From positions 372,001 to 436,000 of the forward strand of contig BDSL01000008.1 in assembly GCA_003116995.1 (NCBI GenBank): a DNA stretch of 64,000 nucleotides, in the 5' to 3' direction. The notes under the pieces are model-generated. The model did not search any database. It was given only the letters and a program-made list of their open reading frames with translations, and was not told the DNA's origin. This DNA is from Yamagishiella unicocca. Its lineage: Eukaryota; Chlorophyta; Chlorophyceae; Chlamydomonadales; Volvocaceae. Each line of letters starts with the position of its first letter. Position 1 is the stretch's first letter. Of this stretch, positions 10,472-23,649 are shown in pieces. The position numbers were made by a program, and so were the translations under genes.

Positions 10472-12898
10472 CTACCATAGTACTCCATATTTATTTCATA
10501 TGTTTCATCTTTCATCCTCTGAAAACGCATAACTGCAAGAGTATTAATCTGTTGAAATTACCGGTGCACAGGCAATACCAGCTATCAATTATCCCTTGAA
10601 GTATGGTGCCGGCAGAAGAGTTTCAAAGACAGAACTGAAGGTAGGGCGTAGTTAAACTCAATTTAACTCTGGTCCCAGGCTTCGGAGCACATGTTTATTG
10701 ACTTCCAATTTCTGCGCGCTACTTTAATAGAAACCAACATTGGGCACTTCTTTGGTTGCAAGTGGAAGGTGCGAATGAATGTATTGGCGTGATCTTGTAT
10801 CCAGTGTGTGCCTGTGTGTGTATATAGGTATGTGTGTTTTGCGGTTGCAGGTCGACCACGTGCTGTAGTAGTAGTCCGACCATGTGCTGTACATGATGCT
10901 AGTTTAGTAGCAAGCCTTAGCCGCCATTCACCTTGCCGCCCTGACGTCGCAGTAAGCGACCGAACTGGGCGACCCTGCATCGAACATGCGCTAATTACCG
11001 ATTTACCGTGCAGCGAGCAGACAATCATGTATCATCGTGCGTTTTGCTTGGATGAGTTCACATCGACCAGGTCCCTGCGTCTTGCCGGCAGCTCACGTCA
11101 GCCATCGGCCCCGCCAGCACCAGAGGCGGCGCCAGCTTCTTGAATATGGGGGGCGTGCAGGTCACCAACGTCAGCCTGGCGCTGGCACTGCGGGGGCCTC
11201 CGTCGTGTCTCGGGGGGGGGGTAGGGGCGGCGACTCGTTGCCAGCTCCACTGCTGTTACTGGTGCACGGCTTGGGCACAATCCAATCGAAGCCGTAAGAA
11301 AGGGGCCAGGTTCGCCACCACGATAGCAACCACTGTCAACACTGCGGTCATCGGGGATCATACGGAAGTTCAAGAGATCGAAGACATCGTTGATCAGAAC
11401 GGCCGCCAAACTCGAGGCCTGGACCGTTGCAGGGCTGTGCAGGGATGCGCAAGGGATGTGATGACGGTGGTATTGGCAAGCGCAGTCCAGTAGATCCTAA
11501 TATTTACTAACAGCAGTGGTATAGCATAGCTTGCCACGGGTCACTGTATCTCTGAGCTGGCTTGGCCTTGTGCGAAGGTAGCGACTGCCCGTAGGGTGCA
11601 CCGGGCTTCGGCGTCTCACGGCGTCCGGCAGCGCCCGATGTTCCACAATGAGGTCTGAACGCATACCGGTAGTTGCAACGAAGCATCTGACACGGTTCAG
11701 TTCGTTGATTGGTGCTCTCAACACGGCCATACGGTATAATGAAAACTAGGTAACCCGTTGGGCCGTTGAACCTGCTACCCGAGTCGCCATACAGTCAACA
11801 CCAACGTTGATCGTATGGCTCTTTCATCTCCTTCAGTGGCAGGCGATGTGCCCGATGGTTCTACCTTCTGGTCTGTAGCCCACTGTAACAATTACTACCA
11901 ACGTGTTTATTTTTGGAGCCGACAACGCGGGATACGACATCAGTCCTCCAAGTCAGCAGCACCGCACTGCACCGCATATGTCCGCACCGCACTATGGAAG
12001 AAACCGCACGCGAAGGGTACCGTGCCAGCACGGCGGGTCGAGTCGGTCCGACGAGAAGCAAGTCGGCCTTGCGCTCCGGCTGGTTGATCAACAAGGTTCG
12101 CGTCGCACGGGCACCAGCGGCTGGCGCACCACCAACCGTCGCAATTGGGCTCCGTACGTAATCCATCCCCCTTCCCCCTCAAACCGGTTATTTTCTGTAA
12201 TCCCCCATCATCGCAATAAGCACCCTCTACCCGCCGCAAGAAGATTTGCTTCTTTGCCTGGCATTGCTAGCGGCATCACGCCCAGACGCTACCGTTGCGG
12301 TCTCTGCTCCTATATGTATCAGGCTATGCCTCGTATTGCCACCACCCCAATATGCAGCGAACACGTCCCAGCTACCGCGGGTCGGTGTCCGATACGAGCC
12401 TATCGATCCTTCCAGATCCATCATATACCGAGCGGCCAAAAATAGGAGATGTCGGAGATGTTGCACCGCTAAGATTCTTGCTTTGGCTAGTGACTAGGGC
12501 CTGCTTTCCTTTGCCCGGCACAAATGAGTGATTGGGTGGGTAGGCGCAAAAGCAGCAGGCGCAAAACAGCGATACTACCTCCGGTGCAACTAGCAGAGAT
12601 GGAACCCAGTAATAGGAATGATGCCCGCACAAGAAGCGCGGGACCGAACCCACACGCGCCCAGCTGCGCGCTTCGGCAGTGCCTGCTCTTGCTCCTGCTC
12701 CGGCAGCACGTCATGCGCAAATACATCCCACATGCGCCCCCACATCGGCAGACCCCATGCAAGCCATCACCCAAAATCATCCAAGTCCCATGAGTCGCAA
12801 TAAACCCCACCAGTCTCGGTGCCCTCAGTGCTTATCTTTTCTTCTCAGCGACTATAGTACCTCATCCCAACCAATCACCTCCCAACGTCCGTCCGCGT
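10472..12898. other. Gene-poor region
   Basis: 10480-10820 is AT-rich by local standards. No exon chain or protein family was recognised on either strand. The only named feature is a single transposon end at 11821-11903. The left part is upstream of the folate-receptor-like gene, and the right part is 3' flank of the receptor cyclase. Confidence 0.45.
11821..11903 (+). mobile_element. Single end of the inverted-repeat element family
   Basis: ctccttcagtggcaggcgat, then cccgatggttctaccttctg and cccactgtaac, match the left terminal repeat of the element at 6041-6556 in the same orientation. No matching right end was found nearby, so this is a solo or truncated copy. Confidence 0.65.
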
Positions 12899-15800
12899 TC
12901 AAGGGTCCGTCAACGATTGCACCGACCGGATGTGCATGGGCAGCGCCACCACCACCTCGTCGATCAGGCCGGCGCCCGCCCAGAGCTGCTCCGCCTTGCT
13001 GCCGCTAAAAGCCGTCTCGCTCTGCAGCCCCCGCCGGGCGACCGTTATGGTGCCGCTGGTGCCGGTGCCGGTGGAGTTGGTGGCGGCGGTGGCGGCGGTG
13101 GCCGCGCCTCTGGCTCCGGAACCGCTTTCCGGTTGGCCGCCTCCCAGTCGGGACTTATGCGATCCATCCCCCCCCCCCTGGGTCGCGCTCACGGCCGCCA
13201 GGCGCTTCAGCTGCACGGCAATAACCGGCTGGCCCTCCGACAGGCCTTTGAGCCGGAAGAGCCCTAGGTCGTGAACCTGCACCGTGGCTTGCACCGCGTG
13301 CACCGTAGCCCCTAGGCGGGTGCTGCTGACACCCACCTGTCCGACCCACCACTCCGGTCCGAAAACCACGGGGGGCGGCCCGGAGCTCCTGACGGTTGGC
13401 GAGCCCAGCATGCCGGGCCGGGACAGCGGCGCCGGCGAGAGCCCCAGCGGTGCGGCCGCGGGGAGCAGCGGGGGCGAATGGACCGGTCCGAAGGAGGGCG
13501 AGGGCCGTGAGGCGAGGGGGGCATCCAGATGGGCCGGGTGCTCCTCGGCGCCGTCGGAGAGGGCACACGCCGCCGGCAGCGCCGGCGAGAGCGGCAGCAT
13601 ACCGGCGGGGCTGGGGCCGAAGACGAACGGCTTGGCCGGGTCCAGAACCGGCTCCGGAACCGGCGCGTGCTCCGGCGCGCCCGCAGCGCTCGAAGGGCCG
13701 CTCTGGTTGTAGCAGCTCCGATCGTCACGGGGTGGCAGCTGGTGGGTGTGGGGCTGGGCGAAGCTGTGGCCCGAGGTGGCGGTGAGGGAGGTTTGAGGGA
13801 GGGAGGGCGCCTGGGAGGGGGGCGGCACGTCCATTGCCCAGTGGAGCTCGTTGGGTTTGCTCCCTCGCGCGGCGGCGGTGGACGATGCGGCGTTCAGTTT
13901 GGAGAAGGGCGGGTACGTTGCCCCAGTCGAAATGCTGCCGGCGCCGGTGATGGAACCGATGTACGATTGCGAGCTCAGCACGCGGCTGGTCGCATTCGTG
14001 GGGGAGGCAGCCTCGCTGGGCTCGGTGGAACGCAGCGGCTGCGCCATGCGGGTCGCGGACATGTCCTCTGTGGGAACGCAGGAGGGCCGTTGGGAGGGTC
14101 GTTAAAAGAGTCGTTGGGAGGGTCGTTAGGAGGGTCGTTGGGAGGGTCGTTAGGAGGGTCGTTAGGAGGGTCGTTAGGAGGGTCGTTAGGAGGGTCGTTA
14201 GGAGGGTCGTTAGGAGGGTCATTAGGAGGGTCGTTAGGAGGGTCGTTAGGAGGGTCGTTAGGAGGGTCGTTAGGAGGGTCGTTAGGAGGGTCGTTAGGAG
14301 GGTCGTTAGGAGGGTCGTTAGGAGGGTCGTTAGGAGGGTCGTTAGGAGGGCCGTTAGGAGAATCGTTAGGAGAGCCGGGAGCACGAGGTGGGGGGCAGGG
14401 AGTGCTGGGGTCTTCGGACATAACGCGGTAATGGAGGAATCGTATTCAGCATGTTGGAAATTAATGCTGCTGCTGCTGCTGCTGCTGCGGCGGCGGTGGC
14501 GGATGGGCGTAGACGGTATTTGTTCTGGCGCAGCACCAACCTCCAACATGCTTACGCCCCCCACCCCATCATCCGGCCACCGTGCGCGGGTTTCCCTCGC
14601 TGCCCCCCTCAGCCCCCCACCCACCGTTGCGCCAGGGTGAGGCCAGCTTGGACTGCGCGGCCGCCAGCTGCCTCCACTCCTTGAGCACTTCGATGCCCGC
14701 CGTCTTGTCGATTAGGGTCTGCAGCCAGGCAGGGCGGGCAGAGTGACACAGGTGCGGACGGAGTGACACAGGTGCGGACGGAGTGACACAGGTGCGGACG
14801 GAGTGACACAGGTGCGGACGGAGTGACACAGGTGCGGACGGAGTGACACAGGTGCGGACGGAGTGACACAGGTGCGGGCGGAGTGACACAGGTGCGGGCG
14901 GAGTGACACAGGTGCGGGCGGAGTGACACAGGTGCGGGCGGAGTGACACAGGTGCGGGCGGAGTGACACAGGTGCGGACGGAGTGACACAGGTGCGGGCG
15001 GAGTGACACAGGTGCGGACGGAGTGACACAGGTGCGGGCGGAGTGACACAGCCCCTCGATCACAGCCCTGCCGCAGAGGCGCATTGGGCTGAAGACGCAA
15101 TGCCAAAACAGGACTGGAGGGCAGCAAGTGCGCTTGCTGAACAGTCTGGGCAAAGGGGTACGGCAGGGGTACGACCACATGTGTTTGTGTTTCGTCGTCG
15201 TACGCTCAAGCACCTGGCCCGCCTTGGCCCCCGCCATGAGCCTCGCTGCCCGGTTGACCAGCGCCCCGAAGTAGTCCGCGCGGCCGGTGGTGGCGTGCGG
15301 CACCACCATGAGCGGCACCCCCGTGAAGATGCCGACCTTGGCTCGGAAGCCCCTGCGCGTGCGCGGCGATGAAACGCATGGTCGACGTGTGGAAAAGGTG
15401 GAGGCGGGCGTGTGCGTGGGCGTGTGTTGTGTGTGTGTGTGTGTGGTAAGGGAGCGGAGGCGAGGGGACGGGAGTAGCGGGGTGACACGTGGAGGCAAGG
15501 GGTGGGAGTCGGGGGCGCACGCTGCAGCGGCGGAGGTCATGTGGCGCCCACATGACATCCCCAAGCGCACTGGATGGCCTCGCCCCGCGCCGCCCTGACC
15601 CGCCTATCCAAACGGCTGTCCTAAACGGTTTTTTCCTCCCTTCATAGGTGGGTTTTCCAGCCTTTCGGAGCATCCTCGCGAAGCCGAGGAACCCCAAGCC
15701 GTGTGCGCCCAAGACGAACAGCCCCAGGTGCCAACTGAGCGCATGTGCAAAACAACCACAGCAAAACGAACACAGCAAAACAACCACAGCAAAACAAACA

Positions 15801-18800
15801 CAGCAAAACAAACACAGCAAAACAAACACAGCAAAACAAACACAGCAAAACAAACACAGCAAAACAAACACAGCAACAGCAGGCGGCGGCAGCAGCGGCG
15901 GCGACGGCAGCACCTGAGCAGCGGCCGCCCGTCGTCGGACAGGAGCACGCGGCCCTCCCCGTGTTCCTCCAGTAGGTCGGTCGGCCAGTCGGCCTGGAGC
16001 AGCCACTCGTGCAGCGCCAGCGCCGCCTCCGCAGCGACCCGTGGGCCATGGCAGGCCACCATGAAGGTGCACTCGTACTCCTGGCACTCGTACGCGCCCA
16101 CCACCTGCAGCACCTCCCGTACGGCGGCTGAGAAAATGGCGCCGCTGCGCTCCGCCACTTCCAGGCTGGCGTTGGAGACGGCCGAGTAGCCGGCTGGCTG
16201 GATGAACATCAGCGACAGCCGCGGCAGGGACGGGGCCTGGCGGGGGGCGCACGGAAGCAAGGCCTGCGGGCGCGGGGCCGGGGGCGGGGGCGGGGAGTTC
16301 GGGTACGGTAAAGTTCGGGTACGGTAAAGTTCGGATACGGTAAAGTTCGGGCCCGGTAAAGTTCGGGTACGGAAAAGTTCGGGTACGGTAAAGTTTGGGT
16401 CCGGTAAAGTTCGGGTCCGGTAAAGTTCGGGTACGGTAAAAGTGTAAAGGTGCCCATGGCTGGGTGATGACATGCGACGAGTCAAGGCGCGACTAGCAGT
16501 CCGTGGGGGGGGTCCAGCGCACCACCCAGCGGGCACGGATCACGGCGCGGACGGCTGCGGATGTCTGTGTCTGTGTGTGCAAGGAAAAACCGTGTATGTG
16601 TATGTGTATGTGTGTGCGGGGGGCGGGGCGGTGGTGTGGCGCGGTGGATTGCAGACGAGCGTCCTCGTCGAAGATGCCTACTCGAGCTGGCGAGCCGCGC
16701 CACACGCGACTACCGGCACCACCGGCGCGGGACGGCGCGCGCACCTGAGCTGCGCCCGGCGCGTCGAAGAAGCTAGGCGTCAGTTGCGCCTGAGACTTAA
16801 GCGGCGGGTGGTAGGCGGCCCGGTGCTTGAGGTGTGCCGGCAGGAGCTGGATCACCTGGGATGGGATGGGACGGGGGCGGGGTTGCAAAACAGACCGGTT
16901 ACGCGACAGGGACAGGATAGTTGCCGCGTGGTCGTCGGGATGGGGGGGTTTGCAAAACAGACCGGTTACGCGACAGGGACAGGATAGTTGCCGCGTGGTC
17001 GTCGGGATGGGGGGGTTTGCAAAACAGACCGGTTACGCGACGCGGGAAGTATGGTTGGCGCATACCGGTAGACTTCGGACGCTTGGAAGGGGGGAGGGGG
17101 CGAGAAGACCCGGTCACACGACACAGGAAACGGGAGAGGGCGGGGCGCACCCAGTAATGGCACATGCGGGATTGGGGCGATGACGTTTCGGAGGATTAGT
17201 CCAGTCGCAGCAGAGTCACATTGGGCCCCGCAGAGCGCGCGGGCACGCAAGCGCGCACGCACCTGCACCCCGTCGTACAGATCTCCGTACGCAGCGCCGA
17301 GGGCGGAGATCTTGAGCCGGTGCACGCCCATGTCCACCACGACGAGCGAGTGGCTGCCGCTGCGGGGGGCGCTGACGGGCGAGGCGGCGACGTGGGCGTC
17401 CTTGGGCGGCTGCACCACCCGGAAGCGCAACCGTGATAGGCTGCGGACGGACATGTCCGCGCTGGTAACGGTGGTGGCTGAAGGTCGTGCTGGCCGCCGA
17501 GTGGACAGGCTGTGGATGGTGTGTGTGTTTGTGTGTGTGTATGAGGGTGGGATGGGGGGGTGCGGGGGGGGGGGGGCGGACGGAAAGGGGGGGGGTGAGT
17601 GCGCAGAACGCGGGAGGCAAGGGATAGGGGAGTGAGTGGCAGGGAGAGGTTACCGTAGCCGCGAGGGGAGTCGGTGCTGCGCCGGCGTCGGTGCGGGTAA
17701 AGGCGGACCCTCTCATGCAGCCGCCTCCTAGGGTCCTGCCACCCGCCCTCCCGGCCCTCCCAGCACCAGCGCAACACAACACCCAACCCCCTCAGACCCC
17801 TGGGCCCTCATACCCCCCTTGGCTCTCATGCCCCCTTGGGCCTGCTCTCATAACCCCCTTGGCTCTCATGCCCCCCTTGGCTCTCATAACCCCTGAGCTC
17901 GCAGCTGCTGAGCTCCGTACCTCTTTATGAACGCCCGCTTGCTGCCGCGCTCCTTGCCCGCCTTCTGGTCCGAACTAGCGTTGCTGCGAGCAACCTCCGA
18001 CGGCCCCTCAGCTTCCGAAACGGTGATCCGAACGGCCCCGCTGTCCCTGCCACCTGCACAGCCCGCCGCCGGCCCCGCCGCCGCAAGGGGCCCCGGCCCC
18101 GGCCCTACCGCCGACCCCGCCCCGGTACCCTCCTCCCCCCCCGTCGCCGCCGCCGCCGCCGCCGTCCCGCTCGGCGCGAGGGCTGTCTGCGCCGTCGCCG
18201 CTGCCGCTGCTGCTCCCGCTGCCGCCGTTACCGCCCCCGCACCCACCCCCGTCCCCCCACCCGCACCCGCACCCGCTGGCCCCGCCGCCGTTACCGCCGC
18301 CGCTACCACCCCCGGCCCCCCACCCGCTGCCGCTGCCGCTGCCACTGCTGCCGCGCCACTGCCGCTGCGGATCTCTCCACCCCCCTCCGAAGTCCGTATC
18401 GCTCGGCGGCTGCGGCCCAGCAGCTCCAGCCCCTGCCGCACGCTGGACGACGGCAGCCGCTGCAGCAGGTCCACCAGGATACCCCGGGTGTTGCTGGCTG
18501 GCTGGCGGGGAGACTGCATGCGAGTGCGGGGAGACCCCACCGAGCCCCCTTGCGCGGAGGAGCTGCCGTGCGGCGAGGAGACGTTGGAGCCGTCGTCCGA
18601 GTCCGCGCAATGAGCCTGGGGGTGGGTGGGGAAAGAGCAGCGGGCAGGGGGCAGGAGGTATGTGGGGAAAGAGCAGCGGGCAGGGGGCAGGAGGCGGGAG
18701 GTAGGCGGCACAAGGGTGGTCGTAAGGTAAAGGTGAACGACGGGCCGTCATGAGCAGCCCCCTCCCTCCCTCCCTCCCTGGGGGCGAGTACGACAAGACC

Positions 18801-21800
18801 AGACCCCCGTAACCCTCTGGTGCCCTTGTTGTCTTATAAAGAGCACAGCAAGAAAGCTACGTTTTCTTTAGGTTGAATTTCTTTCCTTCAACAACTCTCC
18901 CTCCCTCCCTCCCTCAACCCAGTTCTCCAGCATGCATCTCAAACTTCTGTTTTAAACGGTTTTTTTCGGGCATCCACGGGTCTCCCTCGAATCCCTCCCT
19001 CAGCACCCACGTTCGACAGGTCGAGCGCCTCCTTGGCCGCGCGGTTGGCGTTCGAGCCCATGGCCTGCAGCCCCATCGTGGAGCGCAGAGCCAGCAGGCG
19101 GGGGCCGTGGGCGGCCAGCAGGTTGTTGTCCCCGGCGGAGAGGCGGCCCACGGACGCCGTCGCCGCCTCCAGGATATTTCGCATGGACTGCCGGGACCCG
19201 ACCTGGTGCCGCGCCGCTTCCAGGGGGGGCCCTGCAGTGTGTTGAGGGCGGGGAGCACGGCCGGGGCCGCGGGCATGTGGGATGTGTTTTGGTTGAGGGA
19301 TTAAGGGGCGAGGGGGTCAACGGAGGAGTCACGAGCGGTACGGTGTAGTGGGGGCCCCTGTGAGCCAGTCCAGCCCATAAGGCCCCTGTGAGCCAGCCCA
19401 GCCCATGAGGGCCCTGTGAGCCAGTCCAGCCCAGGAGGGCCCTGTGAGACAAGCTGTAGCTGCGCTGCCCCTTAGCCGTTTCGAACCACCCGGACTCCCA
19501 AAGGCACATCCCGCCAGCCCCCGCCCCCATGACCACACCCCCACCAGCCCCCGCCCCCATGAGCACACCCCACCAGCCACATCGAACACCCACGGCATCG
19601 AGCCACCTTGCGCAGCCCTGCCGACGCGCCCACGTGCCGCCCTCTTCCGCGAACCACGTAAAACTGCATATCACCAGGATTCAGACGAAAGCGGCTTGGG
19701 TCCCCCTTGCGGGAGACCACTGTAAGCTGTTCGCCCATTAACCTGGCGCGTGCGTGCGCCCATTACTGTCGAGCCAGCCCCGCACCTGCGCACTCCTCAG
19801 TGATGGCTTCCGCCATCTCCGGGTCGCTCCTCCGCCAGGTCACCGCCATGCCAGCCGGTGGGTTGTCGGACAGGCCGGGGCTGGGGCCGGGGCTGGGGCC
19901 GCAGCCCATCAGCGCCTCCACGCTGCCAACGCTGCCGCCCAGCTCCTGCTCCGTAAGGTTCCCAAGCGCCGGCTCCAACATCGTGTCATGTGCGGGGGAG
20001 ATGCAGGCCCCGAGTGCCGCCTGCGCCGCCGCCGCCACCGCCGGCGCAGGGGCTTGCGCCTGGTGGGCCTGGTGGCGGCGGTCCGCGCCGTTGGTCGTCC
20101 GCAGCCACTGCAGCGCGGCGCCGCCGCCAGGGCCTCCTGCCTGCAGCGCGGACGGCGGCGCGTCGTAGCCGCCGAAGTGCGGGTTGGACGCGAAGCCCGC
20201 GGCGTGCAGCGGATGGACCAGCGCCAGGGAGGGGCTGCCGCACGCGGCCAGGGCGCCGGATGCGGACGGGTGTTCGTCCTGCAGCATCCGTCCGTAATTG
20301 GGAGCCTCCGCCGACGAGCCCAGGTTGAGCTGACCCACGGAGCGCGGCGGGTAGCCTCCCGATCCCTGCCCCTGCCCCTGGCCCTGCCCCTGCCCCTGCC
20401 CCTGGCCCTGCGTGTACGGCAGCTGCCCCGGCCCCTGGCTTTGCCCCTGCGCGTACGGCAGCTGCCCAAGGCTGCCGCCCGTCGGCGACGCCGAAGGGAA
20501 TGGTCCGGACAAGCCGCCGCCGCCGCCGCCGCCGCCGCTGCCGGCTGGGCCGCTGCACATGCCGGCTGCGCCCGCTGGCACCAGCAGCGCCTCACCGGGG
20601 CCGCGGCTCGCCGAGGACATGCTGGCGAGACGATGCAGCTGGTAGTGCGACGTCACGTTATGGGAGGGAGAGCGGCGGAGTGCCTTGTCGGAGCTGACGC
20701 TTGCGACGTGCTTGTGTGCCGGCTCGGAGTAGCCAGCGGCGCCGCCGGCGGCGGCGGCGGCGGCGCTGGGGAGTCGCGAGCTGATGCCGCTGCCGCCCGC
20801 CAGCGCGTCAACCAGGCTGGCGGCCGCGGTAGCAGCGGCGGCGGCGTCGGCGGTGGTGTTGGCGGTAGTGTTGGCGGTGGTGTTGGGGCTGTTGCTATGC
20901 GCTGGGCCGTGCGGGCCAGCAGCGGCAGCAGGGGCTCGCGGCTGGTACTGTGGGTGCGGGTGCGGGTGCTGCTGGGCATACAAGGCCTGCGGGTGTGACT
21001 GCTGTGGATACGATAACGACGGCTGCTGCTGCTGCTGCTGCTGTTGTTGCTGTTGCTGCTGCTGCTGCTGCTGCTGCAGCAGCTGCTGCTGCAGCTGCTG
21101 CTGTTGCAGGTGCGGAGCTGGCTGCTGAGGCGCCGTGGCAAGGGAGCCCACTCGAGCGCGGCTCGGCAAGACAGCCGCAGCCGCAGCCGCAGCCACGGCT
21201 GCTGTCGTACTTCCGTCATCCGCGGCCGGCGCCGACGTCGTCGATAAACCAGAGCTCGGCCCGTTGCGCGCCGCGTCTGGGGCCTCGCCATCCAGAAGGC
21301 CCTCCCGATCAGGGTCCTGGCCCCCACGCGGACGGCTGCTGTCGTCGCTCCTCCGACGCCCAGCCCCCTCCCCCTCCCGCCCCTCCCATCCGTTGCCGCA
21401 CTCAATAGCCTCCGCCAGCGGCCCCGGCCCGCGCCGGCGGGCGCCGCGGCGGTATGAATAGTCAGCGGCCGGCGCGGGTCCTGCGCTGCCGAAGTGCTCC
21501 TCCTCCCCCTCCATCTGCTCCTCCTCGATGCTGCCCGACACCAGGCAGATCGGCGCGCTCACGGCGGCACCGGACGCACCAAATCGGCTGTAGCTGGACA
21601 CGGAAGTGGTGGGGTTGATCCATGCGCCCGCGCCAGCCGATGGGGTGGAAGGCTGCGCTGCGGCTGCGGCTGCGTCCCGGGCTGCGGCTGCGGCTGCCGC
21701 TGCGGCTGTGTCTGCCGCTGCGACTGAACGGGTCGTAACAACCCCGAGCAAGGGGCCGGGCGCCTCCAGGGCTCCTGCTCGGGACGATCTATCCCCGAGC

Positions 21801-23479
21801 GTCATGCCTAGTTGTGGATCCGGGTCGAAGTGGGTGAACGTGGGCGCGCGCCGGTACAGCAGCGCCGACCTCGAGGTACGACCGTACGACAGGTCGTGGT
21901 CGTGGCCGTGGTCGTGGTAGGGCTCGCCGGGCCATACTGCCGATGGAAGGGGGACTGCGGCGGCGACGTGCGCTGACGTGTCGCCCGCGGCGGCGCGGGA
22001 GGGCGTTCCGGGCGGCGTCCCCGGGCGCGAGGAGTGCTGGTGGGGCGAGGAGGAGTGCTGGTGGGGCGAGGAGGAGTGCTGGTGGGGCGAGGCGCCAGCG
22101 GCAGCACCAGCGATGGAGGACGTTGCGATCATATCTGCAGGGAGGGGCAGCGGCGCGCGGGGGGGGGGGCGTCAGTGCGGCGAGGGGCGGTGAGGGGGCG
22201 AGGAGGTCTCGGTTGCTGCAGACGCGCAGAGGGCCCCTCCCGCTGCCAGAAGGCGCTCCGGCAGCAGCGGCCGAGGAGGTGCCTCCGCCGGCACAGCCGG
22301 CAGCGGCGGGGTGGTGTTTAAAAACCGGTTTACGCAACGGGGCCGTTTTACGCAGCGGCGGGGGGGGGAGAGAGTTGGGTGCGAAGGCGGACGGGGTAGC
22401 AGCCGCCGCAGCAGCAGCAGGGGCAGCAGCAGGGGTAGCAGCAGGGGCAACACGAGGCTCCTCCCTTCCATGCCCCGCCTGCTCAGGCTAGTTCAGTTGG
22501 GCGGCACGACGCAGCGAGGCATATAATGTGCGCTGACGAATCCCTGGTGGCAAAGCTACTCTGGGCCGATCTGGTCTGGCCTAGGCTAGGCTAGTCGGGT
22601 CTGGCGAGGGGCCCCGGCTCACCGAGAGACGACATGAGATGCCGGTAGGCGCTGCTGATCGCGGGCGAAGGCGGGCTCAGCAGGGGCTGGGGGTCTTGCT
22701 GCCCGCCCGGCGCGGCGGCGAAGGTGGGCGTGACCTGCTGTGACCCCTGGGATGTGCCGGCGCGCAGCACGGTCTGGAACGACAGCGTGTTGCCCCCGTG
22801 TGAGGCGCCGGCACGCAACAAGAGCTCCAGGGTGGCCGCCTGGCCACCAACTTGGGACGACCCCGCGCGGAGCAGAGAGTCGAGCGTGGGGGAATGCAGC
22901 CTGTGCGGCAGCGGGCCGGACGGCTGGTTGCGCTCGCCGCCTGCCTCCGACATGCGCAGCAGCAGCGCGCCCGCGGAGCTGCCCGCGTGCGTGTAGGCGT
23001 GGGGCCCCGAAGCCACGAGCGCGGGAACGGCCACCCCGGCTCCGGAACCCGCCGCCGCGGCCTCAAGCGCGCTCCGCTCGATCATGGCGAGGCCGGCGGG
23101 CGCGATGCCCTGTGCGCTGCCCCGCGGCAGCGCCATGACGCGTCGAGAAGGGGCCGATGGTGCGGTAGCGCCGGCCATGCTACTCGTCGGGGAGTGCTTG
23201 GGCGGCGCGACCGTGAAGCTCTCGCGGCGGACCAGCAGCGCCGCGGACTGTCCGCGTCGGATGCTGCCGTACCGCCTGGCGGCGCGGTGCGTGGCGGACG
23301 GCCCCGGCAGCGGCCCCGGCAGCTCGTCGCTTGCGATGTAGTCGATCGCGGGGCCCACGCTGCCGCTGTCCGAAGCCAGGGTACCCGTGGTGTGCCCTAG
23401 CTGGCTGCCTGGCTGCTGCTGCAGCTGCTGCTGCTGCTGCTGTTGCTGCAGGTGTTGTTGCTGTTGTTGCAGTTGTTGC

Positions 23480-23525
<46 letters not shown>

Positions 23526-23615
23526 GCTGTTGTTGTTGCTGCTGTTGTTGTAGGGAGCCAAGTTGCTGCTGCTGTTGCTGGTACTGCTGAAGATGTTGCT
23601 GCAGGGGAGTCAGTA

Positions 23616-23649
<34 letters not shown>

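Noticed and set aside
14740..15052. Long open frame of HLCHSVRTCVTP-type repeats
   Set aside because: It is the translation of a 20-bp tandem repeat in an intron; the frame is open in more than one phase only because of the repeat.
16493..16545. Extra exon AVIRARWVVRWTPPTD between the cyclase halves
   Set aside because: It looks coding but ends in a stop with no usable donor, and the neighbouring exons are already both phase 0.
20950..21408. Poly-Ala, poly-Cys and poly-Leu frames opposite the cyclase poly-Gln tracts
   Set aside because: These are shadows of the CAG repeats on the coding strand.
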